From GCA-002704185 sp902588515 (GTDB lineage: Bacteria; Pseudomonadota; Alphaproteobacteria; Pelagibacterales; Pelagibacteraceae): 64,000 nucleotides of DNA. Each line of letters opens with the position of its first letter. Within the stretch, counting starts at the first letter, position 1. The position numbers were made by a program, and so were the translations under genes. Of this stretch, positions 24,652 through 33,251 are shown piece by piece. The stretch spans positions 1-64,000 of the forward strand of contig CACIPP010000003.1 of assembly GCA_902588515.1 (NCBI GenBank), given 5' to 3'. The notes beneath the pieces were generated by a model. It saw only the letters and a program-made list of their open reading frames with translations. It did no database searches and was not told the DNA's origin.

Positions 24652-25155
24652 ATGAATAAATTAATTTTACTAACTATATTTATGCAGATATCTTTTAATG
24701 TAATTGCAGCACCAATGAAAATGATTGGTACAAAAGGTAAAGTTTCTGAAGTAAATAAAACGATTAAAATTTCAATGTACGATAACTATTACGAACCCAA
24801 AATTATTAATGTTAAGAAAAATGAAACAATAAAATTTATTGTAGAAAATAAAGGTATGCTAGTGCATGAATTTAATATCGCTACAATGAAAATGCATAAA
24901 AAACACGGTCCAGAAATGCTTGAAATGATGAAAAAAGGTATTTTGCTTCCCACTAAAATTAATAAAATAAAAATGAAAGAAATGTCTAAGCATGATAAAA
25001 AAATGGCACATAGTCATTCGAATAGCGTTTTACTTGAACCAAATAAATCTGGAGAGTTAATCTGGAAATTCTCAACAAGCGCCGAGTTATACGTAGGATG
25101 TAATGTGCCAGGTCATTTAGAGGCTGGGATGATTTCAAAAATTAATATTAACTAA
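24652..25155 (+). CDS. periplasmic cupredoxin-like copper protein
   Basis: 167 residues from the ATG at 24652 (an upstream ATG at 24637 overlaps the cytochrome end; AAGG precedes the chosen one). A signal peptide ends near ...FNVIAA. The cupredoxin domain has GMLVHEFN (first His) and YVGCNVPGHLEAGM, which supplies the Cys, His and Met ligands of a blue-copper site. An inserted Met/His/Lys-rich segment (about residues 75-125) may bind extra copper. Next to a cytochrome c and DUF4396, it suggests periplasmic electron transfer or copper handling. Confidence 0.88.
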   Translation: MNKLILLTIFMQISFNVIAAPMKMIGTKGKVSEVNKTIKISMYDNYYEPKIINVKKNETIKFIVENKGMLVHEFNIATMKMHKKHGPEMLEMMKKGILLPTKINKIKMKEMSKHDKKMAHSHSNSVLLEPNKSGELIWKFSTSAELYVGCNVPGHLEAGMISKININ

Positions 25156-25158
25156 ATA

Positions 25159-25602
25159 ATGGACTTAGCACTAAAAAACTTTCACTGGAAATGTAAAAAT
25201 ACTTGGATTAAAAGTGCGAAGAATACACTTTGGTGCGTTTTTGGATGTTCAATAGGTGATTTTGGAACAATTCTTTTTTTCCAACTCACAAAAATACCTT
25301 TCCCTGTACTTGGTATTATGACATTGGCTATAATTAATGGGTTAATTACTAGCATTTTATTAGAAACTTTTATTCTTTTAAAACAAAACTTTAGTCTTAA
25401 AGATGCAATTAAAACTGCATTTGGAATGAGCTTTATATCTATGTTATCAATGGAAATCGCGATGAATTTGACTGACTATCTCTTAACTGGAGGAGCAATT
25501 TTGACATGGTGGGTGATACCTATCATGTTATTAGTAGGCTTTTTAACACCTTGGCCATATAATTATTGGAGATTAAAAAAATTTAATGAGTCTTGTCATT
25601 AA
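25159..25602 (+). CDS. DUF4396 membrane protein
   Basis: 147 residues, about four membrane helices. The NTLWCVFGCSIGDFGTILFF motif is the family hallmark, and FGMSFISMLSMEIAMNLTDY and FLTPWPYNYWRLKKF are also typical. DUF4396 genes often accompany copper proteins. Here the gene follows the cupredoxin after three bases, so copper transport or storage is a reasonable guess. The stop region folds into an 8-bp hairpin (25582-25603). Confidence 0.82.
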   Translation: MDLALKNFHWKCKNTWIKSAKNTLWCVFGCSIGDFGTILFFQLTKIPFPVLGIMTLAIINGLITSILLETFILLKQNFSLKDAIKTAFGMSFISMLSMEIAMNLTDYLLTGGAILTWWVIPIMLLVGFLTPWPYNYWRLKKFNESCH

Positions 25603-25608
25603 AAATAT

Positions 25609-26136
25609 TTAATGTCCTGGAAACTTTATTAAACTAAAAGATTTATAATCTTTTTTCTCTAATTTTTCATTACCAGGTAAATCGAATAAATTAATTAAAA
25701 ATATATATCCCGCGACTTTCCCTTTGCATTTTTCAATTAGTTTCGCTGCAGCAAGAGCTGTACCCCCTGTTGCTATCAAGTCATCAACAATTAATATTCT
25801 ATCATTTTTTTTGACTGATCTTTTATGTACCTCAATTGTTGCTTTTCCATATTCTAAGGTAAATTTTTGTGAAATTCTTTTATCTGGAAGTTTATTTTTC
25901 TTTCTTAACAATATTAGAGGTTTTTTTTCTAAATACGCAAGCACAGAAGCAAAAATAAAACCCCTAGACTCAATAGCCGCAAGCTTATTATGAGGTATTT
26001 TTTTTGTAATTTTATACATTCTTTTTATAGTTGTATTAAATGCTTTCTTATTTTCTAATAGAGATGTGATATCTCTAAAAAGAATACCTTTTTTAGGATA
26101 ATCAGGAATTGATTTAATTGTTTTTTCTAATTTCAT
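25609..26136 (-). CDS. apt: adenine phosphoribosyltransferase
   Basis: Salvages adenine to AMP with phosphoribosyl pyrophosphate. 175 residues. SIPDYPKKGILFRDIT at the N-terminus, IESRGFIFASVLAYL and the PRPP loop ILIVDDLIATGGTALAAAKLI are diagnostic. It is divergent from mtnP, whose reaction releases the adenine that Apt consumes; 35 bases separate their start codons, so expression may be shared. Confidence 0.96.
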   Translation of the reverse strand: MKLEKTIKSIPDYPKKGILFRDITSLLENKKAFNTTIKRMYKITKKIPHNKLAAIESRGFIFASVLAYLEKKPLILLRKKNKLPDKRISQKFTLEYGKATIEVHKRSVKKNDRILIVDDLIATGGTALAAAKLIEKCKGKVAGYIFLINLFDLPGNEKLEKKDYKSFSLIKFPGH

Positions 26137-26171
26137 TATAAGAATAATTAATATAATTAAGTTAATTAGTC

Positions 26172-27038
26172 ATGAGTAAATTAGGAATAATCGGTGGTAG
26201 TGGTTTATATAATATAGAGGGTTTATCTAACGAAAAGTGGATAAAAGTTAAAACTCCATGGGGTGAACCATCTGACCAAATTCTAGAGGCAAAATTTGCA
26301 AAACAAAGCTTTTGTTTTATTCCAAGACATGGAAGGGGACATTTGATATCCCCATCTAATATAAATTTCCGAGCCAATATAGATGCACTTAAACAAAGGG
26401 GAGTGACCGATATAATTTCAGTATCCGCAGTTGGCTCTTTGAAAGAAGAACTTGAACCTGGTAAATTTGTTATAATCGATCAATTTATTGATAGAACCTT
26501 CGCGAGAAAGAAAACTTTTTTTGACAATGAAATAGTTGCGCATGTTTCAATGGCTCATCCAACGTCGAAATCTTTGATGGACGCATGCGAGTCATCTATT
26601 AAAAAATTAAAAATTCCCTTTCAAAGAGGAGGTACATATGTAGCCATGGAGGGACCGCAATTTTCCTCATTAGCAGAGTCGCAATTATACAGATCATGGA
26701 AAGCTGACGTTATAGGCATGACAAATATGCCAGAAGCAAAACTAGCAAGAGAGGCAGAAATTCGTTATGCCTCAATATCAATGGTAACAGATTACGATTG
26801 CTGGCATCCAGACCACGAGAATGTAGATGTTCAACAAGTTATTAAAGTGTTGCTAGAAAACGCATCGAAAGCAAAAGATATGATAAAAGATATTATAGAA
26901 AATTACACAAAGTATGTTGATGATAAAGATCCTGCAACAAAATGCTTAGACATTGCGATCATTACTGATCCAAAAAAAAGAACAAAAAAAACAATAAAAA
27001 AGTTAGCAACTATTGCAGGCAGGGTTTTAAAAAAATGA
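26172..27038 (+). CDS. mtnP: S-methyl-5'-thioadenosine phosphorylase
   Basis: Splits methylthioadenosine with phosphate into adenine and 5-methylthioribose 1-phosphate. 288 residues, trimeric purine-phosphorylase family. Motifs are GGSGLYNIEG, PRHGRGHLISPSNINFRANI, SVSAVGSLKEELEPG, YVAMEGPQFSSLAES and GMTNMPEAKLAREAEIRYAS. First of a forward run mtnP-mtnA-aldolase-speDE, all with gaps or overlaps of a few bases. The same operon makes the substrate through the polyamine enzyme. Confidence 0.96.
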   Translation: MSKLGIIGGSGLYNIEGLSNEKWIKVKTPWGEPSDQILEAKFAKQSFCFIPRHGRGHLISPSNINFRANIDALKQRGVTDIISVSAVGSLKEELEPGKFVIIDQFIDRTFARKKTFFDNEIVAHVSMAHPTSKSLMDACESSIKKLKIPFQRGGTYVAMEGPQFSSLAESQLYRSWKADVIGMTNMPEAKLAREAEIRYASISMVTDYDCWHPDHENVDVQQVIKVLLENASKAKDMIKDIIENYTKYVDDKDPATKCLDIAIITDPKKRTKKTIKKLATIAGRVLKK

Positions 27039-28087
27039 AAATTGCAGGTGAGAATTATAGAACTATATGGTTTGAGCCTTCAGAAAAAGTTGTTAAAATT
27101 ATTGATCAAACAAAATTACCTTTCAATTTTGAAGTTATTTCCCTAAATAATTTTATTGATGCATTTAATGCTATTAAGGAAATGAAAGTAAGAGGAGCGC
27201 CACTTATTGGAGCGACAGCAGCTTATGGTTTATATTTAGCTTCCAAAGAAAAAGAAGATATTAATTTTGTGAAGGAAAAGGCCAAAGAGATAAAAAAAGC
27301 GAGACCGACAGCTGTAAATTTATCTTGGGCTGTAAATAGAATTTTAAATAAAGTGAACGCTCAAAACATTACACACTCTATACTGGAGGAGTGTATTAAA
27401 ATATGCGAAGAAGATATAAAGATCTGTGAACAAATTGGAGAACATGGATTACAAATATTACAGAAAATTAAAAAGAAACAAATTAATATCCTTACGCATT
27501 GTAATGCAGGATGGTTAGCTACGATTGATTGGGGAACTGCTACAGCGCCAATTTATAAAGCAAGAGACGAGGGCATTGATCTTAATATTTGGGTAGATGA
27601 GACTAGACCTAGAAACCAGGGTTCATCTTTAACATCTTACGAATTAATTCACGAAAAAATAAATCATAAAGTGATAGCAGATAATACAGGAGGTTTATTA
27701 ATGCAAAGAGGTGAAGTGGATTTGTGTATAGTTGGCACAGATAGGGTTAGCAAAAATGGTGATGTTGCAAATAAAATCGGAACTTATTTAAAAGCTTTGG
27801 CAGCCAAAGATAACAATATCCCGTTTTATGTAGCTCTTCCTAGCACAACTTATGATCCAAATATAGAGAATGGAGGTCTCATTCCAATTGAAGAAAGATC
27901 TGATGATGAGCTAAAGCAAGTCGTTGGTGTAGATGAAGATAATACTATCAGAAAAGTAAATATTTATCCAAAAAATACAAAAGGTCTTAATTTGGGGTTT
28001 GATATTACCCCAGCAAATTTAATTAGTGGATTTATAACTGAAAAAGGAGTCTTTAAGCCCGAGGATATAAAAAAAATATTACAATGA
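27035..28087 (+). CDS. mtnA: S-methyl-5-thioribose-1-phosphate isomerase
   Basis: Converts 5-methylthioribose 1-phosphate to 5-methylthioribulose 1-phosphate. 350 residues, eIF2B-like fold. MKVRGAPLIGATAAYGLYLA, the catalytic Cys in THCNAGWLATIDWGTA, VDETRPRNQGSSLTSYEL and the catalytic Asp in VGTDRVSKNGDVANKIGTY are all present. Overlaps mtnP by four bases and the aldolase gene by four bases (ATGA), so the pathway is translationally coupled. Confidence 0.96.
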   Translation: MKIAGENYRTIWFEPSEKVVKIIDQTKLPFNFEVISLNNFIDAFNAIKEMKVRGAPLIGATAAYGLYLASKEKEDINFVKEKAKEIKKARPTAVNLSWAVNRILNKVNAQNITHSILEECIKICEEDIKICEQIGEHGLQILQKIKKKQINILTHCNAGWLATIDWGTATAPIYKARDEGIDLNIWVDETRPRNQGSSLTSYELIHEKINHKVIADNTGGLLMQRGEVDLCIVGTDRVSKNGDVANKIGTYLKALAAKDNNIPFYVALPSTTYDPNIENGGLIPIEERSDDELKQVVGVDEDNTIRKVNIYPKNTKGLNLGFDITPANLISGFITEKGVFKPEDIKKILQ

Positions 28088-28725
28088 ATTCACTAAAAAT
28101 TAAAAAGGAAATTATAAGATATTCAAAATTGCTTAATACCACCAATCTTTCTCCTCTTAGATCAGGCAATATATCAGTTAGATATAAAAATGGTTTTTTT
28201 ATTACTCCTAGTGGTAAAAAATATTCAAGCTTAAGATCTAGTGATATTGTTTTTGTTTCTTTAGAAGGACGCTACTTAAAGAAACATACCCCTTCATCGG
28301 AATGGAGGTTCCACAGAGATATATATAAGGCAAAAAAATACTCAGGTTCAATTGTTCATTGTCACTCACATAATGCCTTAATATTATCATGTTTAAGAAA
28401 AAAAATTCCGCCCTTTCACTATATGGTTGCAGTGGCAGGTGGTGAGGATATTAGATGCGCAAAATACGATACCTTCGGTACTTCAAAATTATCTAAAAAT
28501 ATTATTATATCGTTAAAAGATCGGAAGGCTTGTCTGATAGAGAACCACGGGCAAGTGGCATTTGATATTAATTTATCAACAGCCTTTGAGCTAGCACAAG
28601 AGGTTGAGTATCTTGCGAGTCAGTATATAGATTGTCTAAGAGTTGGAAAACCAAAACTTTTGTCATATAGTTTAATGAGAAAAGTATTAAAAAAGGTTAA
28701 AAACTATAAAAAGGGAGATACCTAA
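28084..28725 (+). CDS. class II aldolase, candidate methylthioribulose-1-phosphate aldolase
   Basis: 213 residues, class II aldolase/adducin fold. Metal-binding and catalytic residues are SSEWRFHRDIY (Glu), IVHCHSHNALIL (His pair) and ACLIENHGQVAFD (His). The YDTFGTSKLSKNI stretch resembles fuculose-phosphate aldolase more than the MtnB dehydratase. Coupled to mtnA, it could cleave 5-methylthioribulose 1-phosphate to dihydroxyacetone phosphate and methylthioacetaldehyde, as in the known DHAP shunt. MtnB-type dehydration remains the alternative, but no mtnC/mtnD/mtnE is in this cluster. Confidence 0.82.
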   Translation: MNSLKIKKEIIRYSKLLNTTNLSPLRSGNISVRYKNGFFITPSGKKYSSLRSSDIVFVSLEGRYLKKHTPSSEWRFHRDIYKAKKYSGSIVHCHSHNALILSCLRKKIPPFHYMVAVAGGEDIRCAKYDTFGTSKLSKNIIISLKDRKACLIENHGQVAFDINLSTAFELAQEVEYLASQYIDCLRVGKPKLLSYSLMRKVLKKVKNYKKGDT

Positions 28726-29766
28726 ATGGTTAAAGTTGGAGATCATATAACTTTAGATTTTTTAGGAGTTAAAGAAGATTACACGCCAGAATTTTACGAA
28801 AAAGTAATAAATAAAATTGCAAAAGCAGCAAAAGTAGGAATTATCAATATATCAAAATACGAGTTTTCACCCCAAGGACTTACAATGGTAGCATTACTAA
28901 AAGAAAGCCATATGAGCTTTCACACTTTTCCTGAACACGGTATTATAAGTTTTGATTTCTTTACATGTGGAAGAATTAATCCAAATGTTTCTTTAAATAT
29001 TCTTAAAAAAGAAATAAATCATTCTTGTGTTGTTAAAAAAGAGTTTTCAAGAGATACGATACATCATTATCATGATATTTATAGTTCTGATGGATACAAG
29101 AAATCTTATGTAGTTGAAAAAATAATTAAAGATTTTAAATCTAAAATGGGCCAGCATATTGAAATCTTAAAACTCAAAGAGTTTGGAAATGCATTATTTA
29201 TTGATAACGAAATACAGGTTGCTGAAAAAGATGAAAAGCTTTATTCGTCAACATTTGTTAATTCTGGTTTAAAGCTTTCAAAAAAAAATAATTCCGCTGC
29301 AATTATAGGAGGAGGAGATGGCGGAGTTGCAAGAGAATGTATCAATAATAATTTTAATTACATTGACTGGTTTGAATTAGATGAAGAAGTAGTGAAAGCA
29401 TGCCAAATGTATTTACCCACTGTTTTTAAAAATGTTAATAAAAGCAATAAAGTTAATTGCATTTGGGGCGATGCATTTAAAAACATTAAAAAATGTGAAA
29501 ATGAAAAATACGATCATTTGTTCATAGATTTAAATGATGATCAGTATTGTATTAACCTTGCTGAAAAAAATATCTCTGAGATTAAAAGAATTGTAAAATC
29601 TAATGGAGTTATAACAGCTCAAGTTGGCTCTAAAAATAAAAAACCCCGTCAAGTTGATAGTTGGTTAAAAACATTTGATAAAGCATGTGGTAATTGCGAA
29701 ATATCTGAAATCTTTATTCCAAGTTTTGATTGTAGTTGGAATTTTGTAAGCTCAATAAATAGGTAA
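28726..29766 (+). CDS. fused S-adenosylmethionine decarboxylase-aminopropyltransferase (SpeD-SpeE)
   Basis: 346-residue fusion. Residues 1-120 are a prokaryotic AdoMet decarboxylase. LLKESHMSFHTFPEHG carries the predicted self-cleavage site before S61, which becomes the pyruvoyl group; DFFTCG gives the catalytic C81. From about 130 on it is a spermidine-synthase fold, with AIIGGGDGGVARE, WFELDEEVVKACQMYLP and WGDAFKNI. The usual DxxDPxGP amine-site motif is replaced by FIDLNDDQY, so the amine acceptor may not be putrescine. Product besides polyamine is methylthioadenosine, the substrate of the co-encoded MtnP. Confidence 0.9.
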   Translation: MVKVGDHITLDFLGVKEDYTPEFYEKVINKIAKAAKVGIINISKYEFSPQGLTMVALLKESHMSFHTFPEHGIISFDFFTCGRINPNVSLNILKKEINHSCVVKKEFSRDTIHHYHDIYSSDGYKKSYVVEKIIKDFKSKMGQHIEILKLKEFGNALFIDNEIQVAEKDEKLYSSTFVNSGLKLSKKNNSAAIIGGGDGGVARECINNNFNYIDWFELDEEVVKACQMYLPTVFKNVNKSNKVNCIWGDAFKNIKKCENEKYDHLFIDLNDDQYCINLAEKNISEIKRIVKSNGVITAQVGSKNKKPRQVDSWLKTFDKACGNCEISEIFIPSFDCSWNFVSSINR

Positions 29767-29768
29767 TT

Positions 29769-30569
29769 TTGAAATTTAAAGTAGCATGTATCCAATTATG
29801 TTCATCAGATAATGTAGATGAAAATCTCTCAAAAATTTTAAATTACTCAAAAAAAGCAATCGAAGATAATGCTGAATTTATTACAACTCCTGAAAATTCG
29901 TCATTATTTTCTTTAGATAAACAAGAACTTCTCTCAAAAACGGAAAGTTTTGAAAATAATAATTTTATAAAAGCGATTTGTGATTTTGTGAAAACAAATA
30001 AAATATGGTTTTTGATTGGTGGAATGCCAGTCAAAGATAAAAACAATAAATTATTTAATAGATCTATTTTAATAGATCAGAGTGGAAAAGTTGTTAATTA
30101 TTATGATAAGATACACATGTTCGATGTAAAACTACCAAATGGCGAAATATATGAAGAGTCAAAAAAATTTCAAGCTGGTAACAGTTTGAAAATTCATAAC
30201 TTGCCGTGGGGTAAAATTGGCTTAACAATATGCTATGATTTAAGATTTCCGTTAATGTATCGAAAACTTACTAAAGATGGTGCAATTTTTATTTCAGTTC
30301 CATCTGCGTTTACTAAAAATACTGGAGAAAGACACTGGCATACTTTATTGAAAGCACGTGCAATAGAAAATATGTGTTATATTTTTGCGCCAGCACAAAC
30401 TGGAATTCACCCAAATCAAAGAGAAACTTATGGTCACTCACTTATTATTTCACCAGATGGAGAAGTGTTAGCTGAAAAAAAAGATGGCGAAGGAATACTT
30501 TTGGCTGATGTTGATACAGAACTTGTTACAAGACTTAGAGCTCAAATACCAAGTCTAGATCAAGATTAA
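29769..30569 (+). CDS. carbon-nitrogen hydrolase of the Nit1/omega-amidase type
   Basis: 266 residues, starting at TTG (29769) two bases after the speDE stop, with agg five bases upstream. The catalytic triad is Glu in FITTPENSSLF, Lys in YDKIHMFDV and Cys in TICYDLRFPLMYRKL. The branch contains Nit1/deaminated-glutathione amidase and omega-amidase, so its substrate is an amide, not a nitrile. Its place after speDE might indicate a role in methionine-salvage transamination products or simple repair. Confidence 0.87.
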   Translation: MKFKVACIQLCSSDNVDENLSKILNYSKKAIEDNAEFITTPENSSLFSLDKQELLSKTESFENNNFIKAICDFVKTNKIWFLIGGMPVKDKNNKLFNRSILIDQSGKVVNYYDKIHMFDVKLPNGEIYEESKKFQAGNSLKIHNLPWGKIGLTICYDLRFPLMYRKLTKDGAIFISVPSAFTKNTGERHWHTLLKARAIENMCYIFAPAQTGIHPNQRETYGHSLIISPDGEVLAEKKDGEGILLADVDTELVTRLRAQIPSLDQD

Positions 30570-30973
30570 TATTTTTTATAACTTTTGACTTCAACAATTT
30601 CAGAATTAGTAATTTGATTTAGCTTTTGTTTAAGAGAAGCCCGTTTATCATTTGTTAAATAAACATTCCGCGCCAATTCAACGAATTCTTCTTTAAATTC
30701 TTTAACAGATTCAAGATGCCTGATATCATCTTCAATTTTCCACAATTTACGGTTTGCAGTATTTAGCTCGTCTTTTAAGGAATTCACAGTTTTTTTTTGA
30801 TCCTTGGAAAAATTTATATCTGCAAGTAATTTGTTAAGACTTTCTAACTCATGTTTTATAAATTTTTGTTTATTATTGTCCTGTATTTTTTCTATCTTAA
30901 TCTCTAAAATTGTTATTTTATCAATTAATTCACCTATTGAAATTGGTGCTAAAATTTTATTAGAAGAATTCAT
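30566..30973 (-). CDS. DUF6165 family protein
   Basis: 135 residues from the ATG at 30973; the longer frame to 31024 would run into the divergent glycosyltransferase start. ILAPISIGELIDKITILEIK is the typical opening. The rest is charged and helical, likely a coiled coil (RKLWKIEDDIRHLESVKEF). Function unknown; the family is commonly found beside surface-glycan glycosyltransferases, as here. Confidence 0.75.
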   Translation of the reverse strand: MNSSNKILAPISIGELIDKITILEIKIEKIQDNNKQKFIKHELESLNKLLADINFSKDQKKTVNSLKDELNTANRKLWKIEDDIRHLESVKEFKEEFVELARNVYLTNDKRASLKQKLNQITNSEIVEVKSYKKY

Positions 30974-31001
30974 AACTTGCTGATATTTAATATATTTTAA
31001 T

Positions 31002-31934
31002 ATGTCAAATATTCTAATAATCAAACATGGCTCTTTAGGTGATATAGTTCAAATTTCTGGTGTTTTAAAAGATATAAGAGAGCATCATAAATCAGACAAG
31101 ATTTATTTCATGACAACTAATAAATTTTCAAAACTTTTTAAAAATTGCCCATATGTCGACAATATAATTTTAGATGAAAGAAGAGCCAGGATAAACTTTT
31201 TTTATTATTTTGTTTTATTTAGAAAACTAAACAATCTTAAATTTACCAAAGTTTATGATCTTCAAAACTCTTCTAGAACATATTTTTATCAAAGATTTCT
31301 AAGATCTTATTGGTCTTCTACTAGAAATATACTTATATCTAATGAAACCAAAGAAAATTTTGATAAAGAGAGTGTTTTAGAAAGATTTCAAATACAATTA
31401 AAGCGATCAGGAATTAAAAAATGTGAAAATACTCTTTACCCAGATTTTAATTGGGCAGTTGACAAGGATTATAGAATTAAATTTCAAAAATATGTTTATA
31501 TCGCTCCATTTTCATCAAAGAATTTAGTACATAAAAGGTGGCCATATTTTAAAGATTTAATAAATATTATAAAACAAAAGCATCATGATTTAGATTTAGT
31601 AACAGCTCCTGGAAATTATGATGAAATTAAATTAGCAAAAAAACTTGGTCTCGAGATTATTCTAAATCATAATAATCCAACATCAATTCAAAATCTTGCC
31701 AGCATCATTAAAAACTCAAAATTTGTAATTTCAAATGATACAGGACCTGCACATATTGCTGCACATTTAAATTGTAATGGGATTGTAATTTTTGGAAGTC
31801 ATACAACTCCCAAAAAAGTTAGTATTGAAAGAAGTAATTTTAAATCTATATCCACTTCAAACTTAAAAGATTTAAGTGCAGAAGATGTTTATAAAAAAAT
31901 TTCTGAAAAATTAATTAATATCTCAAAAGATTAA
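31002..31934 (+). CDS. glycosyltransferase family 9 (heptosyltransferase-like)
   Basis: 310 residues, GT-B fold. N-terminal ILIIKHGSLGDIVQISGVLKD is the family-9 acceptor-domain signature. C-terminal FVISNDTGPAHIAAHLNCNGIVIFGSHT is the donor-binding motif. Such enzymes add heptose or related sugars to the lipopolysaccharide core. Divergent from DUF6165; its 3' end overlaps the convergent 72-residue membrane protein by 12 bases. Confidence 0.88.
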   Translation: MSNILIIKHGSLGDIVQISGVLKDIREHHKSDKIYFMTTNKFSKLFKNCPYVDNIILDERRARINFFYYFVLFRKLNNLKFTKVYDLQNSSRTYFYQRFLRSYWSSTRNILISNETKENFDKESVLERFQIQLKRSGIKKCENTLYPDFNWAVDKDYRIKFQKYVYIAPFSSKNLVHKRWPYFKDLINIIKQKHHDLDLVTAPGNYDEIKLAKKLGLEIILNHNNPTSIQNLASIIKNSKFVISNDTGPAHIAAHLNCNGIVIFGSHTTPKKVSIERSNFKSISTSNLKDLSAEDVYKKISEKLINISKD

Positions 31935-32141
31935 ATTAAAAAATCCTATCCCAAAAAGAGGTACTTGAAGACCAAAGTTTGTTAGTACTGCTTTATCTTT
32001 AGATAAGTATCCAGCCAAAGTCCAAACACAAACTCCAAATCCATGAAAGAAAATATTTATTGGGTAAAAATTTAAATTTGTAAAAAGTATTCCAGTTAGG
32101 ACGAAAAATGTCCCCATCCATTTAAGAGTTTTTGTATTCAT
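31923..32141 (-). CDS. small two-helix membrane protein (DUF6552-like)
   Basis: 72 residues with two or three hydrophobic segments: WMGTFFVLTGILFTNLNFYP, FFHGFGVCVWTLAGYLS and a closing GLQVPLFGIGFFNLIF. The layout recalls the small DUF6552 membrane proteins, an uncertain match made from memory. It follows the GT4 gene by two bases, so the two are cotranscribed. No function known. Confidence 0.6.
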   Translation of the reverse strand: MNTKTLKWMGTFFVLTGILFTNLNFYPINIFFHGFGVCVWTLAGYLSKDKAVLTNFGLQVPLFGIGFFNLIF

Positions 32142-32143
32142 TT

Positions 32144-33250
32144 CTATTTCCTTTCATTAATAAGATTTATTATTTTTTTAATTTGATTTTCCCATGAAAA
32201 CTCTTTTGAGTAAATTTCCGCCGATTTGCCCATCTCAATATATTTATCACCGTCAAGCATCTTCAATAAAGCATTGTAAATTTCAGATTGTTGTTCGCCG
32301 TCACATAAGAAACCAGTTTCGCCATTTTTAATTATATCAGCAGCTCCTCCTTTTATTCCCCCAATTGATGGTACACCATATTTTGCAGCTTCTAAAAAAA
32401 CTAGTCCAAAACCTTCTACAGATCGTCCTTTTTGTATTGAGGGCATTACAAAAATATTTGAGGATTTTAAAATAGCATTTTTTAACCCTTGAGAAGCATC
32501 TTGTATAAAATCTACGGTGTCGCTCAGTTTCAAATTGCTTACAATTTTATTTAGGTTTTTATATTCATCACCATCGCCTAATATAATATATTTTAAACTT
32601 TCATATTTAGATTTTAAATTTTTAATAGATAACAAAACCTTATCAATAGATTTTCTTTGTTCTAAACGAGCTATTGTTACTATTATCGGTGTGTTATTTT
32701 TAATTATTTTTTTTGCATTTTTTAAATCTGACTCATGAATACTGTGGTTTAAATCAATACCTGGATTTATTACCTCAATTTTATTTGAAGCGATTTTTTT
32801 TTCTATGGCTAAATTTTTTGTAAAATTAGAATTTGCAATTATTTTAAATGACTTATTTAATGAATTTATCATTCTAGTATGTATAGGAGAACCTATTGGG
32901 TGATTAATTTCTTTTCCATGAATTAAACATAAAATTTTGTGTTTATTACAAAAATTTAATGGTAGTTTTTCAATACTTTTCCAATGATCTGAAATTATTG
33001 CCCTTGGATTATTTTTTGAGGATACAAAATTTTGGATTTGTGAAACTTTCCTATATTTTGCCAAAAATTTAATTCCTTTAATTCTATTAACTCCGAAATC
33101 TAGCGAATTATCGAAATCGTTAGAATTCTTAAAATCATCGGCAAATACCTGAACAGGTCCGTGTCTTACAAGATTTTTAGCTATACCAAACATTAAAAAT
33201 TGCATTCCACCCACATCGGGAGGAAAATTCCTAGTTGTAATTAAAAACAT
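32144..33250 (-). CDS. glycosyltransferase family 4
   Basis: 368 residues, GT-B fold. N-terminal RNFPPDVGGMQFLMFGIAKNL is the acceptor-domain GG-x loop. IVTIARLEQRKSIDKVLLSI begins the donor domain, and the EGFGLVFLEAAKYGVPSIGG motif contains the E-x7-E nucleotide-sugar site. Probable retaining transferase for cell-surface glycan or lipid. Donor and acceptor unknown. Operon with the preceding thiol protein (two-base gap) and the small membrane protein. Confidence 0.88.
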   Translation of the reverse strand: MFLITTRNFPPDVGGMQFLMFGIAKNLVRHGPVQVFADDFKNSNDFDNSLDFGVNRIKGIKFLAKYRKVSQIQNFVSSKNNPRAIISDHWKSIEKLPLNFCNKHKILCLIHGKEINHPIGSPIHTRMINSLNKSFKIIANSNFTKNLAIEKKIASNKIEVINPGIDLNHSIHESDLKNAKKIIKNNTPIIVTIARLEQRKSIDKVLLSIKNLKSKYESLKYIILGDGDEYKNLNKIVSNLKLSDTVDFIQDASQGLKNAILKSSNIFVMPSIQKGRSVEGFGLVFLEAAKYGVPSIGGIKGGAADIIKNGETGFLCDGEQQSEIYNALLKMLDGDKYIEMGKSAEIYSKEFSWENQIKKIINLINERK

Positions 33251-33251
33251 A

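Noticed and set aside
26137..26171. SAM or MTA-responsive riboswitch before mtnP
   Set aside because: The apt-mtnP gap is 35 bases, too short for any known aptamer.
29769..30569. Second nitrilase acting on nitriles
   Set aside because: The CYDLRFP motif places it in the amidase/Nit1 branch, unlike the CGEN protein at 44.5 kb.
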